Positions 55,309-64,000 of a stretch of 64,000 bases of DNA are shown piece after piece (positions within the stretch are counted from its first letter, which is position 1; each line of letters starts with the position of its first letter). The stretch comes from Macrobrachium rosenbergii (taxonomy: Eukaryota; Arthropoda; Malacostraca; Decapoda; Palaemonidae), in contig NC_089777.1 of NCBI RefSeq assembly GCF_040412425.1, forward strand, positions 35,192,537-35,256,536, written 5' to 3'. A program made the translations under genes and the position numbers. Under the pieces are notes generated by a model. The model was not told the origin of the DNA. It made no database searches and saw only the letters and a list, made by a program, of their open reading frames with translations.

Positions 55309-55560
55309 CTGTAGTAATAGGAGTATGAGGGAGAGCAACAGAGCTAACCTCTAAACTAGCTTTTGGTGTAGGCTAGTCTCTAAATTATAAGAGTGCTTTT
55401 CAGCTTTAGAAGCTGCTTTCCTCTTTCTCTTTCTCTTTATATGTTTAGGAACATAACATTCTTGGCCCCTGTACTTAGCACAGATTGTATGAGGAAAGTA
55501 ACAAGCTTTACTAAGTCTCAACTTGCAGCCTAACTCAGCACAGTAATGAATACTAGAATT
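55309..55560 (-). pseudogene. Cys-rich, basic exon candidate
   Basis: After an acceptor-like TTTTCAG (55567-55561) the reverse strand reads NSSIHYCAELGCKLRLSKAC, in part, then YFPHTICAKYRGQECYVPKH, in part. A basic KRKRKRK cluster precedes KAEKHSYNLET, and a stop lies at 55351. A one-base shift near the end gives SLEVSSVALPHTPITTG, reaching a donor-like site (CAG then GTTG at 55309) in the same phase as the mini-exons. Five cysteines occur in about 29 residues. The protein is not recognised: it could be a zinc-binding or disulphide-rich segment with a nuclear-localisation-like tail. It lies at the 5' side of the candidate transposon. Confidence 0.35.
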
Positions 55561-55732
55561 CTGAAAATTCTAATCATTCACTGAAAACTAGTAAAAACTG
55601 CAAAAAATTAATTGCCCAAGGACTGTCTAGCATAAGCACAACCAAAACAAAACGATTGTACTTCACCAAACATGAATGAGGTACAGGTAATAAAAAAACA
55701 AAAAACAACTGCTGCAAATGGCACTACGATTA

Positions 55733-56260
55733 CATAACGACTGGCAGAAACAAACTGAGTTTACCTGCCAGATTGTTTCCCTGTGCTCCCAGATAGAGAG
55801 TGGGTTCTGTCACCTAGACAAAAACAGAAGCTGCGCTACCAATAGTTTTAAGGGACTGTTGATCAAATATTGACTAGGTTACAAAAATGCATATAACTGA
55901 AAATTTTATTGAAAGACACTGTTTCCACCTAGATATTTTCTCCAGATATTAACACACTTTTGTTATTAAATGGTGTTAAATGTGACTTAGTTTAGCTCTA
56001 TCTTGTAAAAGTTTTAAAGCAGCTGCCATTTTTACAGACATACTAAAATACCTTGTTTCTTTTTTTTTATTGAAGATTTTGCCTTCAGCAGTTAGCAGAA
56101 TCTAGGTGGAAATAGTCTTTCATTAAAATTTTCAGTTGTGTGTGTTTTTGTAACCCAAGTCAATATTTGAGCAACAGTCTCCTAAAGTTGCCATGCAAGC
56201 TAGAAATGTAACCTATGTAATTACTTAGTAAGTTACTTACATGAAACAATTTAAATACAC
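55733..56260 (-). repeat. Dispersed repeat R2, copy split by a MITE
   Basis: The reverse complement matches 48100-48272. The segment TTCTGTTTTTGTCTAGGTGAC, in part, and GGGAAACAATCTGGCAGGTA lie at 55745-55845, and ACTTACTAAGTAATTAC with CTAGCTTGCATGGCAACTTTA, in part, lies at 56183-56245. The intervening 331 bp are absent from the 48-kb copy, showing a later insertion. Confidence 0.72.
55852..56182. mobile_element. 331-bp MITE with long inverted repeats, TAA duplication
   Basis: The arms 55852-55935 and about 56094-56182 are inverted copies over about 85 bp (GGGACTGTTGATCAAATATTG against the reverse complement of CAATATTTGAGCAACAGTCTCC, and so on to TTTCCACCTAGAT; strings abbreviated). TAA flanks both ends (55849-55851 and 56183-56185), a TWA-type duplication as made by Harbinger or some Mutator-like systems. 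It has no coding content. The unsplit relative at 48 kb supports the boundaries. Confidence 0.8.
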
Positions 56261-56334
56261 TAATTTAGTAGTACAAATGCAGTATACTGTACTATCAAAC
56301 ATCACCATGAAAAAATGAAAAATGGTTGTAAATC

Positions 56335-56615
56335 ATACAAGTGTTGGTTTCATTGCATTGCTAACTAAGCCCTCTTCAGAGCACTGATACAAAGTGGAAG
56401 AAATCCATAATATACCTGTATATGTTAGCAAGACAGTACATTCAAACAGCTGGAAATAATGTATTTGCACCTTGGTTTCAAACTGTTCATATGTTCGTAT
56501 GTACTGTTCCGCTAGCATATATACAGTATATATATACATATATATTAAGAATTTTTACCATTTGTACTAGTCCTCTGAAGACGGCTTATTTAGCAATAAA
56601 GCAGACACCAGTCAG
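56335..56615. repeat. Inverted-repeat element (palindromic MITE candidate)
   Basis: GTGTTGGTTTCATTGCATTG, then CTAACTAAGCCCTCTTCAGAG, in part (56340-56392), is mirrored by CCTCTGAAGACGGCTTATTTAG, in part, then CAATAAAGCAGACACCAG (56556-56615). Arms of about 55 bp are about 80 percent complementary around a spacer of about 165 bp. No target duplication was found. A TA-rich stretch lies in the spacer. Confidence 0.65.
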
Positions 56616-57423
56616 GATTTCCAACTTTCATTTTTTCCAAGTAGTGTTCACTATTTAATAATAATAAAAAAAGTGATTATAAGCAAAGGGTATTTGCATA
56701 TGCAAACTGTCATACAAACATTAAGTATAAGCAAAAGAGAATTTAAATGAAACTGTCAAAGCTTGGTACAAACATTAGGAATTGGTGGCAGCGAGGCAAA
56801 TGGTGGGAGACTGCCCACTCACCTGTCAGTAACCCAACACTTATTTAGGCAAGCAGGGACTAGGGTGGAGTTGGGGGGGAGGGGTTGCAGTGGGATTTTA
56901 AGGCTCTGATTTATATATTAGAAAAAATACAAAAATACAATCATTTATATAGGACACTTACTACTTAGGTAGGAGGATTGCTACCGAAATAACTTGGCAT
57001 CATTCACAAAACTTGAAGAAAACCTGAGTTTGTGAACCTCTCCCATATCTTTACAATTCTCTGGTTTATAGTGAAGACTGGAGGCGTAGTCAATCATCCA
57101 CATTTATCAAATTCTTGGTAACGTGAATGAGATGGGGAGGGCTGATCCCTGCAACCTACTATAAAGTCTGGCACGTAGTCAGAGGCTGATGGGGTCCAGT
57201 ACTCAAGTTTAGTTTATTACACAGAAGTATTCACCACAAAAGGTCCAAGGAATCCAATCTTACCCGTTCTCTAAACGATCTTAAGTAGCATTGTCAAGAA
57301 GGGATAAATGTTATGGCTCTACAATCTAACCAACTCCCTTAAAGGAGGCAAACACTGTTAGACCAAAGTCTTCAGGCAGGTTCTCAGGTGAATAGCTTTC
57401 CTGTATTTGAATATAATTGAACT
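56616..57423. other. No recognisable gene
   Basis: AT-rich sequence with a G-rich stretch (56865-56890). No frame or repeat is supported. Confidence 0.4.
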
Positions 57424-57651
57424 GAATATAGAAATTAGGCCAAAGGCCAAGCACTGGGACCTATGAGGTCATTCAGTGCTGAAACTGAAATTGACAGTAA
57501 AAGGTTTGAAAGGTGTAAAGGGAGGAAAACCTTTCAGATGCACATGAAACAATGGTTAGGAGGGTGTGAAGTAAGATTGAAGAAAAAGAATATGAAAGGA
57601 GGTGCAGTAAAAGGAACAATAGGGGTTGCAGCTAGGGGCCGAAGGCACTGC
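57424..57651 (+). repeat. Dispersed decapod repeat, copy 2
   Basis: Runs from GGCCAAAGGCCAAGCACTGG through GACCTATGAGGTCATTCAGTG, in part, to GGGGTTGCAGCTAGGGGCCG. It is the reverse complement of 7281-7510 with scattered substitutions. It overlaps a 129-codon forward frame (57463-57852), which I regard as incidental because the same repeat has stops in its other copy. Confidence 0.72.
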
Positions 57652-60600
57652 CACCCTGTGGGGGGCTTTCCTGTACTTGCCAGTCCAGCAAAACGTCAGT
57701 TGGCTATTCAACAGCTTGAATTGGGTCACTGGGAAGAGAACCAGAATCCAAAATTCTATCTTTGCCAACCTAAAACCAACCATGCGCTGTCAACAGTATG
57801 CAAACTTGTCCACAGGCACAAGGAAAAGTACCCAATGGTCAAGTCAACTTGAGTGACTACCACAAAGTAAAGGAGAAGGCATCCAAGACCCTACAGGTGT
57901 TCCCTTGTTGAAAGAGGAGTGTCATTAGCTTACTCTTGATCCTGACTGGCTAGCATTTAGGCAGGAAGCAGTGAGGGTACCACGACCTTACATGCTTGCG
58001 TCCAAGAGAATGAGAAGAGAAAAACAACAGAGGAATTAATACATGTACTCATCTTTTATAAAGACCCTCTTCTAGCCTCTCAGAAACCTCCACAATAAAT
58101 GGGTTGCACACACACACACATTCATTGGAACTCAAGACATGACAATGAGTACATGGGCAGTCTACAGAGACCAGTCATGAAGGCAATCAATCTACATAAC
58201 CCTTGGAAGTCTCACTGAAAGTCTTTTATGAACTGTGAATAACTATTAGTCTCTCAATCTGTCTCTGAAGCTCAAGAAGGCCAGGGAATCCTATGGGATA
58301 ACCCAGAAAAAACTTTCTTTCTCCAATCCCACATTTAAATTAGTCCAAAAGAACTACATGAGAGAGCAGGAGCTCTTGAAAAGTTCATAAGAATAAAATC
58401 TCCTGTAAAACTTAGAACACTTCTCATACTCTATTATTCAAACCAACAATCTCACAGCATTAACTTGAGTTTCATTGCATGAACACTTTAAATTCTCAAG
58501 ACTAGGTAACCCTAAAGTTTTATACAGTACCTATTTAAATAATGCTATGGGTTGCTGCTTAGAAAATAAAAAAAAATTAAGATCACTGTTCTAGTATTCC
58601 TGAAATGCTAAGAAACCACTGTAACAAAAACAACCTAGCCAAGAATTAAGACCATACAAAACTCACTTTTTGATTACACAGATAAAAAAAGGGGTTAATT
58701 CTACATTAATAGGTTTGTCACAATATCAAAGCTTAAGATTTTTTTTCGTTTAACAGCATTGCAGTGGAGGTAAAACTTGACTCTTAATACGAAGTACAGT
58801 ACTGTTGTTATTTTATTAAATTTTAACACACAAGTCACTGCCCACCATGTTACTTGACATGTGACCCCTTTTTAAATGCTAAAAAATGTAGTACCACAGC
58901 ATGTCGAACATACTTGGTCAAAAGAGGGTGTAGGGAGGGTGAAGCAGCAATACCAAGCGTGCTTTCCTCGTTAATGCAAATCGGCATTTAGAGACTTCCT
59001 AGTGATTCTGTAAAAGAAGATTTTATTTGAAAAACATATCTAATGATAATCATGGGCAATTTTGTCTATTGCTAGCAATAGCATATGAAAATATTAAGAC
59101 AATGTGAACATTCTTTCCTCACGTCTTGTCAAAACTGCTTTTACCCCCAAGGGATGGTGAGGATGAAAACAATTATAGCTTTGGTTCAGTAGGCCTGGGT
59201 TAATCCTTGTCATTAAAGGGCATCCGTACTTTACCATTGAGACAACTTTGGCAGTATGTAAAATATAAAAAAATCCCCCCAAACCAAAACACAAAACGAC
59301 TATTATAAAAAAAAAAAAAAAGACGTCGCCTATGTGAAGCACATTACAAAATTATGAATTACATGATTTATCATTACTTAAAGGAATGAGGGGTTAACTG
59401 GTATTAGTTAATGTTTAAACTTTAATTTTTGCTCACATACAGTGTCTTCAAGTCTGATAACCTACCATTTTCAAAAGCGTTAACTGTAAACTCTATTTTT
59501 AAAAGAAGAAAAAAAAAAAAGATCAAATACCACAGAGGATTGTAACACATCAAAATCGATGGAAAGGGTATCCCTAATCAGTGAGTTTCCTTCAAGAAAC
59601 AGTGCAAGGTGATTGGGGGCACCCTTTTTGACTGACTTCGTTAGTTTACCTACAGTTTATGGCATGCCCAAAATGTATAAACTTCCAGTCAGTCATAATG
59701 GAAGAACATTTTATTCTAGCTCTAGAAAAGATGGGTATTCCTTTGGTAATAAGTTGTGTTAGTAATGGCTAATGCTGGACTTTTACCAAACATCTGATAA
59801 TGCATAACCCACTTCCGACCTTGAGTTTTAAAAGAATTAAGATTGCTATTGAAAATTTCCTGAAAATTGAAAATTACAAAACTGGTCAAGGCCATAATAT
59901 AAAATGGAAAGTGACCCACTTCACACCAGTTTTTGATTCTGACCACTTCCACTGGTAAATATGTCAATGTGTATGGACCTGATTATTAATAGGTAAGGAC
60001 ATCAGTAATTTTAAATGTGTGGTTGGGTTTTTCTGACACACTAAGTGGTTTGGACACTTATTTTCATTTCTGTGGTTTACCTATTATAACCCTGTAAACC
60101 ATCATGTTAGGTAAGTGGGTCCTGGACCATGTATGTAGGCTACCCAGCAGACCTTGGTTAGGTTAGGATACAGTACATCACTTGCTATTTACTACAAATT
60201 TTTAACTGTTACTGTAGACTTGAATGAGCTACTTAATTTTAAAAGTAAATTTTGTGAAATGGGCTATGCTATGCATTTCTTACCTTTCTGACTTTAGCAC
60301 TGCAGATGCATTTTGGTTTTCCATCTACCTAAAAGCCTGGTTATCTACTGGGGTTACCCAGAACTCATAATATGGGAGATTATGCAACAAGTCACTGTTC
60401 TTGCAGGATGGATTCTTGGGGGATTTCCCCACTTTTCTATGCAAAGTTAAATTATGTTTATCCTATTATTTTTAAGACCTAATACACTGTATCCTATTAT
60501 TTTTAAAACCTAATACACAAGTTTATACAAACCAGTTCTGTAACATTACCAAAAAGCACCTGGTTACCAAACAGTCTTCTACTATCATAACTCACCAACT

Positions 60601-61421
60601 TGACATTGTTATAGCACTGTTTTCAGATCACATCGGGAATAGCACTTAACACAAGGTTGGGTTTCTTTTAGGAACAAATAACTATTCTCATAGGAACCAT
60701 AATTATTAGCTTTAATCTATTCCAGTCCTGGAAATCTGGGGATGGCAATGTTGAGATTTAGCATACAGCAAGGGATCCAATCATCAACACATGCCTATAT
60801 CTTACCACAAACCCAACATCCAAAACCAGGGCTGTATTCCAATACCTTTGCAATTTATAATGACAGGGCAAATATTTACTAACCCAGCAGTCAACGTCAA
60901 CCTACCCCTTAGGAGAATGATAGTCTACCCTAATCATGGGCAGGAGGGTAATCCCGAGTTTTAAAACTTTCTGAATTAACTAGTAACCTAGGGTAGTATG
61001 CAGGCTAGGGAGACGGATGTTCTCAATGTTCCTAAGTTAGGTTACGATGGTGAGGTCTGGTTGAGTAAGGACACGACATTCTACAAAACGTCAAGATTTC
61101 TCACGCCTACCCGTCACCCTACTCTATATCGATTCCATAATTCCATAACCTGGCATGGATTCTAACACACTACACGCTGGGTAGTTTTTTCTTTCAAAAC
61201 CAATATTTCCCACTAGTCAAAACATATACAGATCCAAGCATAAATATTTTGCAGTCATTCTAATTTCATGAAAAATCAATGTATCTACCCAATGTATTCA
61301 CATACATCAACATAGAAAGTGAAAGGACGGCTTTTATGGTCACACAATAATTAGACAATAATGAACAATTACACTACGGATGAGTACTCCGACGACCAAC
61401 GAGTCCGACCGGTACTCCGAC
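57652..61421. other. No recognisable gene
   Basis: AT-rich sequence with A- and T-runs. No frame has recognisable motifs. A short direct repeat ATCCTATTATTTTTAA(G/A)A lies at about 60455 and 60488. It may be intronic, given the candidate exon just downstream. Confidence 0.4.
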
Positions 61422-61553
61422 TCACTCTCCTGAGCAGCGTAGGCCGGCAAAATCCAAGGACCACAGAGCATTACCCCAGGGCTTCCACGAGCGCAAGGAT
61501 GCTTTACCCTTCTTCTTAACCACCTTCAATCCATATTGATTACCTTGAACTTC
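61422..61553 (-). CDS. Candidate 3' terminal exon, unknown product
   Basis: On the reverse strand TTTTTTTAG at 61554-61562 is a good acceptor. The following 43 codons are open, EVQGNQYGLKVVKKKGKAS then LRSWKPWGNALWSLDFAG and LRCSGE, ending TGA at 61424-61422. The interval is distinctly GC-richer than the surroundings and includes CGG/CCG-rich sequence to 61390. The Lys-rich then Trp-containing sequence looks protein-like, but I recognise no family. Alternatively this is a CpG-rich promoter or noncoding exon. Confidence 0.28.
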   Translation of the reverse strand, partial: EVQGNQYGLKVVKKKGKASLRSWKPWGNALWSLDFAGLRCSGE

Positions 61554-61569
61554 CTAAAAAAAATATCAC

Positions 61570-61572
<3 letters not shown>

Positions 61573-61642
<70 letters not shown>
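61573..61642. repeat. (TA)n microsatellite
   Basis: Alternating TA run of about 70 bp just beyond the candidate acceptor. Confidence 0.96.
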
Positions 61643-61643
<1 letters not shown>

Positions 61644-62199
61644 TAATATTAGTCATGTTAATAACCATCTTGCTAAAAAACAGGTCTAAGTGGTGCCAAG
61701 TTATGTAGCCAAGACGCTTTTCATTTCGCTGTCCTGCCCAGAAAATTTCAACAAAATTTAAAAAAAGATAGTTCTCTTGATGATTCTCATTAAAAAAATA
61801 CAGTATTGTAAATTTATACTTCCATAATTTGGTAGGATGAAGGATGATCACGTTTAGACAAATTACAATATATGAGAATACATGCTACCTTCGCATATTG
61901 CATGAAAGCCAATAGGAAATACTCTGAAATTTAACTATCATGGTTGATGCCAAAAAAAAAAAAAAAAAAATTTGCACGATTATCAGAAAAAAACGAAACA
62001 GTGAAGGGAAAAATTGCTTAGCAATCTGCAAAATAAATAAATAAATAAAAAATAAAAACTAATGCTGATCCGATGGGGAGGGAGAAAACGGTTCCGGCGT
62101 CTGACGCCTAGCTAGCAAATAGCAATATCATTCGGGGCACTACGGTAGGGGGAACACTGTGGAGGCAACGTAATGTAAAAATAAAAATAGAAAGAATGC

Positions 62200-62234
<35 letters not shown>
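62200..62234. repeat. (ATA)n microsatellite
   Basis: Trinucleotide AATAAT run of about 35 bp. Confidence 0.93.
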
Positions 62235-62236
<2 letters not shown>

Positions 62237-62514
62237 CATGGTACTGGGAGGTGAAAACTGTAAAAGGAAAGAATATTTGCTAGATGATCCCCGGTTACCC
62301 TAGATTTCCCTCATTTTTTCTTTACCCAGAGTAGGGTCTGCTAACTACTTACCCAAATTAGGTTATTTTAAACCAAAGTGGAAGCACTGCATTACCCACC
62401 AAGACCGAATACACTGAAACTACGAGGGGAATTGACTCTGGAATCCTTTCAGGATATTCAGTCGATTTTATGACGTAAATGCAAACTGCTGATCACACGG
62501 ATTTAACATGAAGA

Positions 62515-62518
<4 letters not shown>

Positions 62519-62582
<64 letters not shown>
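62519..62582. repeat. (GA)n microsatellite
   Basis: Uninterrupted GA run of about 64 bp. Confidence 0.97.
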
Positions 62583-62584
<2 letters not shown>

Positions 62585-64000
62585 TCTCAGACTGACTCAA
62601 GCCATTTAAAATTTTTTAAAAATGTACAATATCTATGAATATGCGCTGGCACAAGCCCTTAACCTAAAAAAAAATAGGCCTTTCCATGCTGTTACATAGA
62701 GCTCTGTCTTAATTTGGTTTTAACAAATCTCTTGTAGAAAAATGAACAACTCTTGTCTTTATAACTTACAAGCTGCGGTAAATGCGAAAAAACGAAAAAA
62801 ATAAAAGAGTCAGTTTATTAATAAAAAAAAAAACCCTCCACTGGAGGGAAGGCGATTTTCGCTACACAATGTAATATGGTGCATGTGCCAAACTTTGTAC
62901 CAAGCAGCCAGTGTGAGATTCAAGACGACAGGTCTGGGTTTTAACCGATTTATTTTTCGGAAGCCAGAGGAATGCGGACGGAAAGGTGGTCACCGACCTG
63001 CGGATCCCATAACGCGCATTTGGGCAAGAATTTGTGTTTGTTAGATGACATATAAATGAGAATAATTTGCGTTACAATAAACGTACAAAAGTGCTTACAT
63101 ACATCGGCAGAAAGGCCGGACAATAATACGTATGGAGAAATACAGTATATAAAAATATGAAATAATAACAGGTAATATCTATGATATACATGACGCGGTT
63201 AATGCAGAAATGAACAGGCTTGACGCCTTTACACCAGCAATAATTGCAAAAATGAAGTTGATGACGGTCATTTATACAGTATCACTCGAGCATGAAGGGT
63301 CCTAAGGTTAAATTTGATACCTGTGCTCCTGAAAATGTACTTATTTTGGAAGTGAGATGCACTTTGATACTTCTTTCACTGCACAATCGTTTTCTATTTG
63401 CTTGTATATAATAATTCACATACCGTTTACCGTGAAGCTAATTGGGACTGGCTTGATGTGGTTAGGTGCCATGGTAAAATATAATTCATGCAAAAATTGA
63501 CTGATTTTGGTCAGGTTCAGATAATAAAATTGTAATATAAAAAGCAACGTCTAAGTAAACATAAAAAGGCAGGTGTCAGTGAGACATGAACTGAAAACAT
63601 GCATTCAGTTATAGTGTAGTTCACAATATTTGTTACCAATTGCCCTTTGCAAAATGTTTGGCTTAAATAACTGGGTACTTTAGAATTTCTATATTAATAT
63701 TCCTGTGGATAGTAAATATGATAAAACTTTTTATCCCTTCAAAGAAAGGAGTTTCTGAAATCCTTACATATTTTAAAAATGGATGCTTTAAGCCACTCTG
63801 AATTGGTATCTCAACATAATAGAAAATCTTATAGAAACAATTACACTGACGAAACTTCAATTGCCCCTTATGACGTTTGTTTAAAAAGAAATTCATTGCG
63901 ATAAACGGGTCTCGTTGTCCAGTAGGGTAGCTGGTTAGATCCATACATGATTCTGTGGGTTTCATATGTAAGACTTATTGATAAACTGCTAATGTGGGCT
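62583..64000. other. No recognisable gene
   Basis: AT-rich sequence with several A-runs. A 100-codon minus-strand frame (63663-63965) has no recognisable domain and no coding-like base composition, so it is not called as a gene. Confidence 0.4.

Larger units (their letters stand above)
53353..55629 (-). mobile_element. Tigger/pogo-like DNA transposon candidate, about 2.28 kb
   Basis: The left end is CAGACAGTCCCCGGTTATTGG at 53353, in part, following a TA. The right end is AATTGCCCAAGGACTGTCT at about 55610-55628, followed by AG. The reverse complement of the left end (AATAACCGGGGACTGTCTG) matches it at most positions. Starts of the CAG-AGTCCCCGGTTAT kind are typical of Tigger/pogo elements with TA duplication. 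The interior is full of TACAGTAC words and contains a mini-exon array rather than an obvious transposase. The right terminus is the weaker call. Confidence 0.5.

Noticed and set aside
53700..55320. Very frequent TACAGTAC and GTACTGTAC words, considered as a CRISPR-like or regulatory array
   Set aside because: Spacing is irregular outside the 26-bp array and the host is eukaryotic. It is best explained as low-complexity intron sequence of a repeat.
57463..57852. Forward frame of 129 codons at 57.5 kb
   Set aside because: The first half is the dispersed decapod repeat, whose inverted copy at 7.3 kb has a different frame structure. No conserved protein.
63663..63965. Minus-strand open frame of 100 codons near the right edge
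   Set aside because: No recognisable domain. The edge position prevents context checks, and the composition matches the surrounding noncoding sequence.

Overview
The window looks like AT-rich nuclear DNA from a decapod crustacean. It is dense in long TC/GA, TA and ATT microsatellites. It carries dispersed repeat families that I recall as common in shrimp, crab and crayfish sequence, and it holds DIRS-like tyrosine-recombinase retrotransposons, which are known to be frequent in Decapoda. There is no prokaryotic-style gene organisation. No tRNA, rRNA or complete host protein-coding gene was recognised. The host component appears to be intron or intergenic sequence with, at most, a few candidate exons (5.75, 8.47 and 61.5 kb).

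Layout. 1-18.1 kb: mostly unannotatable sequence with microsatellites, an inverted-repeat-bounded element (3.57-4.25 kb), a dispersed decapod repeat (7.2-7.5 kb), two candidate exons and three tandem-repeat blocks (11.7, 15.6 and 16.2 kb). 18.14-19.38 kb: a dead mariner-type transposon with TA target duplication, carrying a 31-bp minisatellite inside its transposase. 20.4-23.5 kb: a degenerate Ty3/gypsy-class element whose integrase lies before the reverse transcriptase (Gmr1-type order), followed by about 2 kb that may be its LTR. 25.8-28.1 kb: DNA-transposon ends, SINE-like sequence and a forward-strand endonuclease fragment of a non-LTR element. 28.2-39.2 kb: two related reverse-strand non-LTR retrotransposons (A and B), each with a zinc-knuckle ORF1 and an endonuclease-RT ORF2, and with homologous 5' leaders. 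39.3-53.3 kb: two same-orientation DIRS-like copies. Copy 1 is interrupted by a Tc1/mariner-type DDE transposon and by a small Harbinger-type element with perfect 31-bp termini, a TTA duplication and a MADF-domain exon. Copy 2 preserves the empty site. 53.35-55.63 kb: a Tigger/pogo-like candidate containing an array of duplicated mini-exons and a Cys-rich open frame. 55.7-56.6 kb: a dispersed repeat split by a 331-bp MITE, then a further palindrome. 56.7-64 kb: mostly featureless AT-rich sequence with one dispersed repeat, microsatellites and a candidate exon.

Almost every coding signal is a mobile-element relic with frameshifts, stops or lost catalytic residues. The region reads as a nested transposon graveyard, and order of events can be inferred in three places: DDE element into DIRS copy 1, Harbinger element into DIRS copy 1, and MITE into the dispersed repeat. 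The items most worth following up are the integrase-first gypsy element, the Harbinger/MADF element with its paralogous empty site, and the mini-exon array.
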